64,000 bases of DNA. Source: Rhodoplanes sp963724735 (GTDB lineage: Bacteria; Pseudomonadota; Alphaproteobacteria; Rhizobiales; Xanthobacteraceae). The notes under the pieces were generated by a model. It was not told where the DNA came from, did no database searches, and saw nothing but the letters and a program-made list of their open reading frames with translations. The position numbers and the translations under genes are program-made. Where the stretch lies: positions 62,001-126,000 of the forward strand of contig CAVRVX010000013.1 in the NCBI GenBank assembly GCA_963724735.1, read 5' to 3'. Positions 56,101 to 64,000 of the stretch are shown one piece after another; positions within the stretch are counted from its first letter, which is position 1, and each line of letters opens with the position of its first letter.

Positions 56101-56638
56101 GCGCGGCGCGCGAGGCCGCGCTGCTGCGCGGCCGTCTTGTCCACCGCCTGCTGCAATCGCTGCCCGATCTTGCGCCCGGCCAGCGCGCCGAGGCCGCGCG
56201 CGGCTTTCTTGCCCGCAACGGGGGTACGCTCAGCGAGAGCGAGCGCGCAAGGATCGTGAACGAGACACTGGCCATCCTCGACGATCCGCGTTTTGCGCCT
56301 TTGTTTGCGGAAGGAAGCCGGGCCGAAATGCCCATCCTCGGCCGCATGGCGCGGAGCAGCGCGCCGCCCCGGCCTATCTCCGGCCAGGTCGATCGCCTTG
56401 CGGTCACCGCAGACCATGTGCTGATTGCCGACTACAAGACCGACCGCCCGGCGCCGCGCGACCTTGCCGAATCCCGCCCGCCTACATCGCTCAGCTCGCC
56501 CTGTACCGCACGGTTTTGGGGAAGCTCTATCCCGACCGCCCGGTGCGCGCCGCGCTCGTCTTCACCGACGCGCCGCGCCTGATCGAGCTTCCCCCCGAGG
56601 CGCTTAGCGCAGCCCTTGTCCCCCTCACCTCGCCGTGA
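53157..56638 (+). pseudogene. addA: AddA helicase-nuclease subunit, one-base frameshift near the C-terminus
   Basis: UvrD-like helicase and RecB-like nuclease partner of AddB. Walker A is at residues 29-36 (ANAGSGKTHVL). It also has KILCLTFTKAAAANM, VKVETIHAFCARML, the Walker B region LIDEAQDTSPKQWEIIRRLV, VGDEKQSIFSFQGAAP, VMTVHGAKGLEAPLVIL and LYVGMTRAADRLIV. The nuclease motif VLIADYKTDRP is intact at about 56420-56452. Around 56470 one base is missing. Adding it restores PPAYIAQLALYRTVLGKLYP and a C-terminus that ends at 56638; the unshifted frame stops at 56582. The span is 3n+2. The nuclease domain loses its last 55 residues if the shift is real. It begins 17 bp after hicB. Confidence 0.9.
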
Positions 56639-56732
56639 GGCGCGCTTGACGGTGTGCGTACCCGTCCGTACGTTCTGGCCAGCCCGCGGATGCGCACCCC
56701 CGCTCGCCGCACAACCGTTGCAAGAGGTTCCC

Positions 56733-57053
56733 ATGGGCGTTGAGAAGATCTCCGACGCGGAATTCGACAAGGCAGTGCTCAAGTCGGACAAGCCCGTTGT
56801 GGTTGATTTCTGGGCGGAATGGTGCGGGCCCTGCCGCATGATCGCGCCTGCCCTCGAAGAGATTTCCGGGTCGCTCGCCGGCAAGGTCAAGATCGTCAAG
56901 CTCAACGTGGACGAGAACCCGGCCACCGCCGCGAAGTATGGCGTGATGTCGATTCCGACCCTGATGCTGTTCAAGAACGGAGAGCTTGCCTCGCGTCAGG
57001 TCGGCGCCGCGCCGAAGCAGAAGCTGGAGCAGTGGATCACCGCGACCGTGTGA
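56733..57053 (+). CDS. trxA: Thioredoxin
   Basis: A 106-residue thioredoxin 1 that reduces disulfides in the cytosol. The active site is W30-CGPC (Cys31/Cys34) in VVDFWAEWCGPCRMIAPALE, with the cis-Pro in MSIPTLMLFKNGE. The ATG at 56733 follows AGAGG; upstream codons in the frame overlap the end of addA. It lies downstream of addA as in other rhizobia. Its stop overlaps a GTG that starts the truncated idi (GTGA). Confidence 0.96.
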   Translation: MGVEKISDAEFDKAVLKSDKPVVVDFWAEWCGPCRMIAPALEEISGSLAGKVKIVKLNVDENPATAAKYGVMSIPTLMLFKNGELASRQVGAAPKQKLEQWITATV

Positions 57054-57320
57054 GCGGGCAGCCGCAGCGAACAACTCGGCCGGTCGACACGAGGGCCGCA
57101 GAAACAAGCGAGCAGAACGACATCGTCCTCGTCGACGCCAACGACGCGCAGATCGGCGTCGCGGCGAAGACCGACGTGCACCGCTTGGGGCTGCGTCACC
57201 GCGCGATCTCGATCCTCGTGCGCAACGCATCCGGCGAACTTCTCATCCAGCGACGCAGCCTCGCGAAGTATCACTCCGGCGGGTTGTGGGCGAACGCCTG
57301 CTGCAGCCATCCGCGGCTAC
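57050..57320 (+). pseudogene. idi: Isopentenyl-diphosphate isomerase, 5' fragment only
   Basis: The N-terminal third of a NUDIX-type IPP isomerase: DIVLVDANDAQIGVAAKTDV, HRLGLRHRAISILVRNASGE, RSLAKYHSGGLWANACCSHP. The last piece contains the catalytic-cysteine motif of type I Idi. Similarity stops at 57320; the Glu-rich NUDIX part and C-terminus are absent from the downstream IS-rich DNA. The GTG at 57050 overlaps the trxA stop by 4 bp, which suggests that it was once coupled to trxA. Confidence 0.75.
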
Positions 57321-57634
57321 TTTACGGCTCAAATTATCCCATTTTTGGTGGCATGGGGGCGTTTATACAGCAACGGGCGACCACAGGCTCGCGAGCGGTG
57401 AAACACGCCGCGAGAGTGAGCGTGCAGTCGCTGACACGCTCGTAATTCTCTGGCAAGAGTACGTTCTTGCAGACTACAGACGCCTTTGCCGGAGCAGATG
57501 ATGCCGCTTGAGCGACGTATCGCGGCGGCGGCTTTTCAGAAGAAGGGGCTTGTCCGTAGTGGCGGCGACCACAGGGAACCTCGATTAATTCGATTTTTAC
57601 GACCGCTATGAGCGGACTCTGCTGATCCCGGAGG
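57321..57634. other. Unassigned remnant DNA between truncated idi and IS1182
   Basis: No recognised gene. It is AT-richer at 57320-57360. A short frame from ATG 57498 or 57501 (MPLERRIAAAAFQKKGLVRS...) is open for about 36 codons and ends at 57611. It vaguely recalls small conserved proteins with 'KKGF...GDHH', but this is too short to support. It probably contains junctions of old insertions or deletions. Confidence 0.4.
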
Positions 57635-59233
57635 CTAGCAGCCTGTCGGACTTAGCGGATTATACGCGACGCGGGGTATTCTGGCGCAATTGATTCGCCG
57701 CCTGGATGCTCATCGATGAGCAATTTCCGCGAGTTTGATCGCGAGACGGGATTTCTGCTTCCGCCCTCGCTCGATGAATGGCTTCCCGAACAGCACCTGG
57801 CGCGGTTTGTTGTCGAGGTGATCGACGGCTTGGACCTGTCGGCGATGGTGAAGAGCTATCGGGGCGCCGGCTCGGCTGGCTATCATCCGGTCTTATTGTT
57901 GGGGCTGTTGGTTTACGGCTATGCGACCGGGGTGTTTTCGAGCCGCAAGCTGGAGCGGGCGACCTATGATTCGGTGGCGTTCCGGTTCATCGCCGTGAAC
58001 GAGCATCCCGACCATGACACCATCGCGACGTTTCGGCGACGCTTTCTCAAGGACATCGAAGCGCTGTTCGTGCGGGTGCTGGAAGTGGCGCGCGAGATGG
58101 GGCTGCTTAAGCTCGGCACGGTGGCGCTGGACGGCACAAAAATCCACGCCAATGCCAGCCGGCACAGCGCGCTGTCCTATGAGCATGCCACGAAGATCGA
58201 GGCCCAATTGAAGGCCGAAGTGGCCGAACTGCTGGCGCGGGCGGAAGCCGCGGATCAGGCCGAAGTGGTCGATGGCATGTCGATCCCGGAGGAATTGGCG
58301 CGCCGTGAGGATCGTCTGGCCAAGCTTGCGCAGGCGCGCGCCAAGATCGAAGCGCGCGCCAAGGAACGCTTCGAGCGGGAGGCGGCTGAGCATCGCGCCA
58401 AGCTGGCGGCGCGGGAGGAGGCGGCTGCGAATGGCAAGAAGGGAGGCGGCAGGCCACCCGCACCGCCGGTCGAGGGGCCGCAGCCCAAGGACCAGATCAA
58501 CCTGACGGACGAGGATTCGCGGATTATGCCGGTGGCGGGCGGCGGCTTCGACCAGTGTTACAACGCGCAGGCGGTGGTGGCGACGGCGAGCCTTCTGGTG
58601 ATCGCCACGGCAGTGGTTCAGGCGCCCAACGACAAGCAGCAGATCGCGCCGATGCTGGAGAAGATCGACGCTTTGTCGGAACAGTTCGGCCGGCCCGAAA
58701 CACTGTTGGCCGACAATGGCTATTTCAGCGAGGCCAATGTAATGCAGTGCGCGGCTGCCAAAATCGAACCGCTGATTGCGACCGGGCGGCAGCCGCATCA
58801 CCCCTCCTGGCGCGAGCGATTTGCCGCGCCGCTGCCGGCGCCGGAAAACCCGACACCGGTCGAGGCCATGGCTTGGCGTCTGCGGACACCGCAAGGCAAA
58901 CAACTCTATGGTCTGCGCAAACAGACCCCGGAACCGGTGTTCGGTATCATCAAATCGGTGATCGGATTCCGCCAGTTCCTGCTGCGTGGACTCGATCGCG
59001 TTCGCGGCGAGTGGAGCCTTGTCACCATGGCCTGGAACATCAAGAGAATGTATGCGCTCAGCCTCGGCTGAGCGCTCTCCGGCGCTGCGCTCGAACCGCG
59101 GCGGGGTGCCCAAAAATCTCCCCGCCGCCGCTACGTGCAATCGCAGCAATGTTCTTCGGCGAGATTTACAACTCGATCCGCGGCAGAATTGACTGCCGGC
59201 AAAAAATCAAGCCCAAGTCCGACAGGCTGCTAG
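57635..59233 (+). mobile_element. IS1182 family element with intact ends and transposase
   Basis: A 1.6 kb element bounded by a perfect 19-bp inverted repeat: CTAGCAGCCTGTCGGACTT (57635-57653) and its complement (59215-59233). It carries one full-length transposase. No flanking target duplication is obvious beyond the CTAG at both tips. It follows the truncated idi and abuts an IS5 element on the right. It is the only insertion sequence in the window that looks capable of moving. Confidence 0.9.
57716..59071 (+). CDS. IS1182 family transposase
   Basis: 451 residues. The N-terminal DUF772-type domain (LLPPSLDEWLPEQHLARFVV, YHPVLLLGLLVYGYATGVFS, RHPDHDT-like NEHPDHDTIATFRRRF) leads into the DDE core with LGTVALDGTKIHANAS (first Asp), a long coiled-coil insert (about 160-250), ETLLADNGYFSEANV (second Asp), and the C-terminal FGIIKSVIGFRQFLLRGLDR with the catalytic Glu region. 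No frameshift was seen; the element looks complete. Confidence 0.93.
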   Translation: MSNFREFDRETGFLLPPSLDEWLPEQHLARFVVEVIDGLDLSAMVKSYRGAGSAGYHPVLLLGLLVYGYATGVFSSRKLERATYDSVAFRFIAVNEHPDHDTIATFRRRFLKDIEALFVRVLEVAREMGLLKLGTVALDGTKIHANASRHSALSYEHATKIEAQLKAEVAELLARAEAADQAEVVDGMSIPEELARREDRLAKLAQARAKIEARAKERFEREAAEHRAKLAAREEAAANGKKGGGRPPAPPVEGPQPKDQINLTDEDSRIMPVAGGGFDQCYNAQAVVATASLLVIATAVVQAPNDKQQIAPMLEKIDALSEQFGRPETLLADNGYFSEANVMQCAAAKIEPLIATGRQPHHPSWRERFAAPLPAPENPTPVEAMAWRLRTPQGKQLYGLRKQTPEPVFGIIKSVIGFRQFLLRGLDRVRGEWSLVTMAWNIKRMYALSLG

Positions 59234-59275
59234 AGTTTCGTGGCCGATTGTTCACCGGAACGGAGGCGGGCCCGC

Positions 59276-61455
59276 TCATGCAGTGGCCATCCGCGCGAGC
59301 GTCGCCAAGCGGCGAATGTTGTAGACGAAGTTTTGCAGGCCGATCTTGAGACGCGCCCGGACGATTCCGATGGTGCGCCGACACGGCCGCTGGGCGCCGT
59401 CTCCTGCGCACCGAACACGTGTTCGATGCGCGCGCGAATGCGGCTCTTCGCCCGGTTCGCTGCAGCCTTGGCCTTCGACAGCGGATGACCGCGCGTCGCG
59501 CGGACATGAATGCGACTGCGGCAGGCCTTGTGCCTTCAGCCGCGCTTCTGCCGCCGCGGAGCGATAGACGCTGTCGCCGAACACGTCCCGTGAGGTGTTG
59601 CCCCGGCGGAGAAGCCCGTCCAACTGGCGGCTGTCGTGCTCGGCCGCGTCCGTCGCCGCATAGCGCCGGATCAGCTTGTGAGTGCGGTCGACATTCACAT
59701 GATTTTTGTATACCCCGTTCACGTCATGACCCGAAAATCCTTTGGGTTGATGACGCGGAAATTGTCGGTGACCGAATCACAAAGGTCCGCCCAATTCCCC
59801 GGAACCTTTTCACGCAAAAAACTGAGCGTCGCATCGGCGAACTGGGCGCAAGTTGCGTAGCACTTGTTGTGAGTGACGTTTCTGTGCATGAGGCCCCATA
59901 ACCGTTCGATCGGGTTCAAGTGCGGGCAATACGTTGGGATGAAGTGCAGCTTGATGCGTCGTCCCGGCAGGGCCAACCATTCCTGCACGAGCTTGGCGTG
60001 ATGATAACGCGCGTTGTCCAAGAAAACATGGATGAGCGCCAGCATCGGATAGAGCGCCTCGATCGATTGCAGCAGCCTGATCGTCGAGGCGGCGTCGATG
60101 GTCAGGGCCTCGATCATCCGGGTTTGTCCGGTCTCCAGGTCGATCGCGCCGTGAATGTTGATGCGTTGACGCCCGCTCGTCTGCTCGATCGCGAGCTTCT
60201 CTTGGCTCGGCGCCCAGCAGCCGACAGGCCGCGCCGCATGGGTCGGATGCACGGCGTCCGCAAACAGCACGGCCTCGTCGTCGCCCAAGGAATTCAGCAG
60301 CTTTTCGTAGCCCTCAATAAAAGCCTTCTGCTTTTCTTCGTCGAGCTTGCGCGGGATGACATTGGGTTTGTGATATTCGAGCCCCAGGCGATGCAACAAC
60401 GCGATCAGTCCTGACCGGCCTTCGTAAACGACGCCGAATTCATTCTCAATCCAGGCGCCGACCTGGCGCGTTGTGCGCGGTAAGGCCGTGGCGACCAGGC
60501 TTTCAGCTTTTCCTGTTGCTCGCCGCTCAACTGGCAAGCGCTGCCCTCGTAGCTGAAGTTCGTCAACCCCTCGATCCCATCCTCTTCATACAGGCGATAC
60601 CAAGTGCGGATGGTGTCGTCGTCCAGCAACAGGACCTTCGCAATCGCCTCGCAGCTCATCCCATCGTCTAGCAACACCAGCGCGTTCGCACGTCGGGCCA
60701 GACGATGAGCGGCCGACCCGTCCCGAGCCAACTCGATCAGGTTTTGCCGCGATTTTATGTCCAGAAAGCCGGGCCGTATCATCCGTTCGGTAAAATCCGG
60801 ATCGCGCTGTTTGGCAAGGGGGGTCTTCGGATTCTCGCGGAGTCGAAGTATAACCAAAGAAGCTCTTGCCGTGCTTCTTGGTCCAGCGTGCGTCTTTGTC
60901 CTTCTGACGGTTCTTGGCCGGCTTTTCCTCCCACGCCGGAGGCGTCTCGCCGCGCTTGAGCACCTCGTTCTCCTCACGCGTGTTGCGCGGCTTCGGCGCC
61001 GGCACAATGCTCGCGTTTACCATCTGCCCGCCGCGTGCAATGTAGCCCTTGGCGTTGAGCTGTCGGTCAAACTGGTCAAACAGCTTGTCGATCAGCCCGG
61101 CCTGCGCCAGTTTCTCGCGGAATAGCCATAGGGTCGTGCCGTCCGGGATGCCATCCTCAAAGCCAAGCCCGAGAAACCGCGTGAACGACAGCCGGTCGCG
61201 CACCTGATACTCGATCTGCTCATCCGACAGATTGTACAACGCCTGCAGGACTAGCATGCGGAACAGAACAAGCGCGTCGAGCGGCTTGCGACCGGCCTTG
61301 CTCTTCTTCGCCTCCTCCGGCGTCAGCACGACCGCCTCGATGTCGGCGCGGAAACTCTCCCACGGAACCAGCCCTCCGATCGTCTCCAGCGGATCGCCCT
61401 TCTCCGACAACGCCGCCAACCGCCGCTCAGCGTCAAAAAACCCCAATTGTCCCAT
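59276..61455 (-). mobile_element. IS5 family element, split by an IS630 copy and frameshifted
   Basis: The transposase starts at the ATG at 61455 (MGQLGFFDAERRLAALSEKG, ALYNLSDEQIEYQVRDRLSF, FREKLAQAGLIDKLFDQF, KDKDARWTKKHGKSFFGY) and is intact down to 60853. It resumes at 59710 with YKNHVNVDRTHKLIRRY and ends NIRRLATLARMATA at 59276. In the distal part, two compensating frameshifts disturb the stretch around 59430-59520 (the other frame holds EHVFGAQE-like FGAQETAPSG). It is inactive both by interruption and by shifts. Its outer ends could not be defined with confidence. Confidence 0.85.
59711..60850 (-). mobile_element. IS630 family element nested in the IS5 transposase gene
   Basis: An 1140-bp element flanked by a TA duplication (59709-59710 and 60851-60852) exactly where the IS5 reading frame is broken. 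The transposase starts at 60782 (MIRPGFLDIKSRQNLIELAR, LVLLDDGMSCEAIAKVLLLD, DTIRTWYRLYEEDGIEGLTN). It continues, after a one-base deletion near 60500, to 59719 (RTTRQVGAWIENEFGVVYEG, DEAVLFADAVHPTHAARPVG, HVFLDNARYHHAKLVQEWL, CPHLNPIERLWGLMH, VINPKDFRVMT). All DDE motifs are present. Only the single missing base separates it from an intact gene. Confidence 0.9.
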
Positions 61456-61597
61456 CGTCTCGCTCCGCGGAATCAACTCGCGCCAACGAGATTCGCACAG
61501 CACACGACCGCAGCCAATTATTCGAAGTCCCCCACAGTTTTTTCACGTACCATGCCATATGATGAACGGCAAGAACGACGTCGGTATGGGAGGACGC

Positions 61598-61876
61598 ATG
61601 ATCACTTTTCTCTACATGGCTGCAGCCGTCATCATAGCTGTCGGGAGCCTCTATTTCGCATGGCGAAACCGGGACTTTCGCAAATTTCTGGCAGGCGCGT
61701 TCTTCGTGTCATCGGGCATCTTATTCTATCTCTATCTTGCCGATGTTTCGGTGCCTCTGTTGGGGACAGGTTTTGTCGAAACGCCCCAGATCAGCGGTGG
61801 CCGCTCCATCGTCCATTTCATCCTCTTCCTGCTCTGTTTCTATTTTGGCTTCGTCAGGGAAAAGCCAAACGCTTGA
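61598..61876 (+). CDS. Small membrane protein of unknown function
   Basis: 92 residues with three hydrophobic segments (ITFLYMAAAVIIAVGSLYFA; FLAGAFFVSSGILFYLYLA; SIVHFILFLLCFYFGFV) and little else. The ATG at 61598 has GGGAGGA four bases upstream, the best ribosome site nearby; ATGs at 61559 and 61562 in the same frame are alternatives. It stands between the IS5 end and the ClpP-like pseudogene, in DNA of lower G+C than the core. The function is not recognised. Confidence 0.6.
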   Translation: MITFLYMAAAVIIAVGSLYFAWRNRDFRKFLAGAFFVSSGILFYLYLADVSVPLLGTGFVETPQISGGRSIVHFILFLLCFYFGFVREKPNA

Positions 61877-62170
61877 AACGCCTAACAGCCTTCCAATTTG
61901 CCGCTCCTCTGTAAAATTCCGACTGTTGGACCTACAGTTCCTTAAAGCGATCAGGCCGGCTCGATCACCTGCCTATTGCTTGGCGGTCAGAGCCTTCGAT
62001 AACGCAATGCTCTATGGCTATAGTCTTGGCGAGTAGCTCGGATCCATCTTGCGAATCCAAAGCGGCTTCAACCGCTAGGTTGCACATGGACCTCGGTCGC
62101 TCAACCGCTTTCGAAACTGCGTTTTATTTCGATGGCGCTTAAAATTAATGAGCGGTGAGAGGTTAAGTCG

Positions 62171-63650
62171 ATGGACTTGATCGTTTACATCTTAAGAATA
62201 TATAAAGTAGCGCTGTTTTTGCTGATTTTATTTATCGTATCGGCAAATGCAGCGGAGATTCTTCTCCGACAACCTCCGGCTGGCGACAACCGAAATTTCA
62301 AAATTATCATGGGTAAAATTGTTATGGGCGACGATTATAAATTCAAGGCTGTTCTCACCGAGGCGGTTCGGAGGGGCTTATTCATCGATACAGTCGTAAC
62401 CTATTCTCCGGGTGGTGCCGTCGGGCCGGCACTTAAGATTGGCAGATACATTCGAAGGTTGAGAACCCAAACATATGGGCCATACGTCACCGAACCTTAC
62501 TTCGTCGGAACACAGTTCTGCCCAGTCTATCACGAAATCCAAAAGAGTATGTTGTGCTGGAGCGGAATTGGAAGACTGGCCAGGGCGACAGCCGGTGTAT
62601 TTGCGCAAGTGCCTGCTTTTTAATTTGGTCGGCAGGCATTTGGGGGGTCGGCAATACGGGCACCCTCAATGAAAAGATTTTTATACACAGGATCAAGTTT
62701 GATCCTTCAGAATATGCAAATCTCTCCGAGGATGAAGCGAGAACACGTTATGAGTTGGCTCAGCGCGAAGTTGAGGCGTATTTAGTAGAGATGGGTGTCC
62801 CGGGGGCTCTAATTCAAAAGGCTCTTCACGGAATTGAGTGGTGATCGTCTCCCAGTGAAGCCTGAGTTCCTCGGCAATGTCCTTGATGGTGGCCTGACGA
62901 CAGCGCCGCCCAACGTAGTAGGCAAACCGCTTGGTATAGAAGGGATTGTGCGCCAGGAAGTCGAGCCGCTCGCGCTTGACGTGCTCGCAACTCTTGCACA
63001 GCACCCGACGCACCTCGATGTCCAGAAAGATGCGCGCGTCGCCACACGACAGATCGCGAACGCGCCGTGTGCGTCGGTCGTACGAGCCCGAGTGCCGCTT
63101 CTCAGGCCACGGATGCAGGATGCGGGGGAATGGCAGGGACCGGTCTGCGATCGCCTTCATTCGGGTCCACGTTACTCGGCACTCGACCACAGCAACTGCA
63201 GATCGTTTTTTTGAGCGCCGTTTGAGGGTGATGACTTGCGCTGTCGGATCACCGAAGACGCCGCGCACCGTGGGGAGCGGACGAAACCCCGGGAATGCAT
63301 ACTCATCCCAAAGTCGACGCCGTCGCTTCGCAGAATTGGCCATTCAGACATGATGCCAAATGCGAGCCCCTTCTGAAATTCCTGAAAGCCAATATCCACG
63401 AGGCTTCCAGCGATGCTTACCCCCTCAATTTACCCACTCGAGTCCGTGAAGACCCATTCAAAAAATGTTCACGATCCCCTCTGGGCAAACGGAATATTTG
63501 ACCAAGGCTGAACAGGCGCTACTAAAGCAAACGCCCCCCTTTCTTGGAGAATTGGTAGCTGCGAAATGCGGCAGTAGCGCTTCTTGTTTCGAGAAAATAC
63601 GGGCGCAATTATTCTTTGATGGAGCAAAAGAGGTTGAAAAAATGAACTAA
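62171..63650 (+). pseudogene. ClpP-like (COG3904-type) periplasmic protein, frameshifted and split by an ISL3 derivative
   Basis: Begins with a signal peptide (LIVYILRIYKVALFLLILFI..., ending SANAAE). It continues with IIMGKIVMGDDYKF, VTYSPGGAVGPALKIGRYIR (ClpP-fold strand with GG loop). Past a one-base shift at about 62550-62590 it has DSRCICASACFLIWSAG, where the Ser of CASAC is the nucleophile position, then IHRIKFDPSEYANL and YLVEMGVPGALIQK. The last part (MFTIPSGQTEYLTKAEQALL, PPFLGELVAAKCGSS) follows the ISL3 element at 63465-63650. Removing the IS and one copy of the 8-bp target duplication rejoins GALIQK-MFTIPSG perfectly in frame. AT-rich compared with the rest of the window, suggesting transfer. 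Confidence 0.8.
62820..63455 (-). mobile_element. 636-bp ISL3 family derivative with 8-bp target duplication
   Basis: Inverted ends GGCTCTTCACGGAATTGAGT (62820 on) and, reversed, GGGTCTTCACGGACTCGAGT (ending 63455) match at 17 of 20 positions. They are flanked by the direct repeat ATTCAAAA (62812-62819 and 63456-63463), the 8-bp duplication expected of ISL3. Inside, on the minus strand from 63343, are only the N-terminal parts of an ISL3 transposase: LWDEYAFPGFRPLPTVRGVF, VITLKRRSKKRSAVAVV, the zinc-finger-like CKSCEHVKRERLDFLAHNPF, and TKRFAYYVGRRCRQATIKDI. The DDE domain is missing, so it depended on a helper transposase or was deleted after insertion. Confidence 0.88.
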
Positions 63651-63665
63651 TCAATCTTGCCCCAA

Positions 63666-64000
63666 TCACACCCCCAGATGATGGTGGATGAAGGCGGGGT
63701 CGGCCTTCAGCTCGGCGGTGGAGCCGTCGAACACGATCTCGCCCTTGGTGAGCACCACATTGCGGTCGGCCAACACGAACAGATCGTCGAGGTTCTTGTC
63801 GACGAGCACGGTCGCGATGCCGGCGGCGCGGATCAGCCGGACCGTGTCCCAGATCTCGTCGCGGATTTTCGGCGCGAGGCCCTCGGTCGCCTCATCGAGC
63901 AGGACGATGTCGGGATTGGTCATCAGCGCGCGGCCGATCGCCAGCATTTTTTGTTCGCCGCCGGAGAGCTGGTTGCCCCAATGATTCCGCCGCTCGGCGA
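63666..64000 (-). CDS. livF: Branched-chain amino acid ABC transporter ATP-binding protein (LivF-like), C-terminal part
   Basis: The gene runs off the right edge of the window. The visible 110 residues contain the ABC signature NQLSGGEQKMLAIGRALM, Walker B PDIVLLDEATEGLAP, the EIWDTVRLIRAAGIATVLVD switch region (with Lys-Asn in DKNLDDL where a His is common in other ABC families, as in LivF), and the end FDGSTAELKADPAFIHHHLG. LivF energises uptake of branched-chain or related amino acids together with LivG and the membrane subunits, which should lie to the right. Confidence 0.9.
   Translation of the reverse strand, partial: AERRNHWGNQLSGGEQKMLAIGRALMTNPDIVLLDEATEGLAPKIRDEIWDTVRLIRAAGIATVLVDKNLDDLFVLADRNVVLTKGEIVFDGSTAELKADPAFIHHHLGV

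Noticed and set aside
57498..57611. Short gene starting MPLERRIAAAAF
   Set aside because: About 36 codons with only a vague resemblance to small conserved proteins, in remnant DNA between insertions.
1..64000. tRNA or rRNA genes
   Set aside because: I looked for cloverleaf-like segments and conserved rRNA strings in the intergenic spaces and found none that convinced me; a dedicated covariance search would be decisive.

Overview
The window reads as a chromosomal segment of a GC-rich alphaproteobacterium, most likely order Hyphomicrobiales (Rhizobiales; Bradyrhizobium/Xanthobacteraceae-like). The grounds are gene content and order: the ATP-synthase zeta-type inhibitor gene (DUF1476) divergent from purC-purS-purQ; a mutM / ubiE-ubiB-coaBC-dut cluster; DivL with a tyrosine at the phospho-acceptor site; a TsaE-AmgK fusion; AddAB instead of RecBCD; and the short 'CTCTCCCC..GGGGAGAG..GGGTGAGGG' palindromic repeats common in rhizobial genomes. 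The exact genus is inference.

Layout. 1-2.5 kb: a full Kup potassium transporter followed at once by a shrunken second Kup copy. 2.7-13 kb: a GST, purQ/purS/purC (with a Uma2-family gene between purS and purC), the zeta inhibitor, a periplasmic DsbA-like protein, an M48 protease with repeats, an aminotransferase, a DUF2158 protein with a very acidic tail, an orphan TRAP binding protein and an Mrp/ApbC Fe-S carrier. 13-31 kb: a beta-hydroxyacid dehydrogenase, a caspase-fold protein lacking both catalytic residues, a second GST, a sensor kinase, an aspartic protease, TauE, DusA, a MoeA/MocA-type fusion, GTP-dependent PEP carboxykinase, CorA, an L,D-transpeptidase, DUF1499 and MBL proteins, and prfB with its programmed +1 frameshift. 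31-44 kb: mutM, ubiE, ubiB, coaBC, dut, divL and tsaE-amgK. The ubiB-coaBC junction carries a 2.7 kb island: a FitA-like antitoxin and an Mrr-like restriction gene cut in two by decayed IS5 and IS481 elements. 44-57 kb: lipoprotein, RimJ-type acetyltransferase, M16 peptidase and thrC on the minus strand, then addB, addA and trxA on the plus strand. A hicAB toxin-antitoxin locus sits between addB and addA, and its toxin is destroyed by an IS630 copy.

57-63.6 kb is an insertion-sequence graveyard: a truncated idi, an IS1182 element with intact ends, an IS5 element split by an IS630 copy, a small membrane protein, and an AT-richer ClpP-like gene split by a 636-bp ISL3 derivative with an 8-bp target duplication. 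The window ends inside a branched-chain amino acid ABC transporter ATPase gene.

Four otherwise well conserved core genes (mutM, ubiE, addB, addA) each carry exactly one single-base frameshift. These are either assembly/sequencing errors or real loss of repair and quinone functions; this is the first thing to settle before interpreting physiology. No tRNA, rRNA or CRISPR array was seen.
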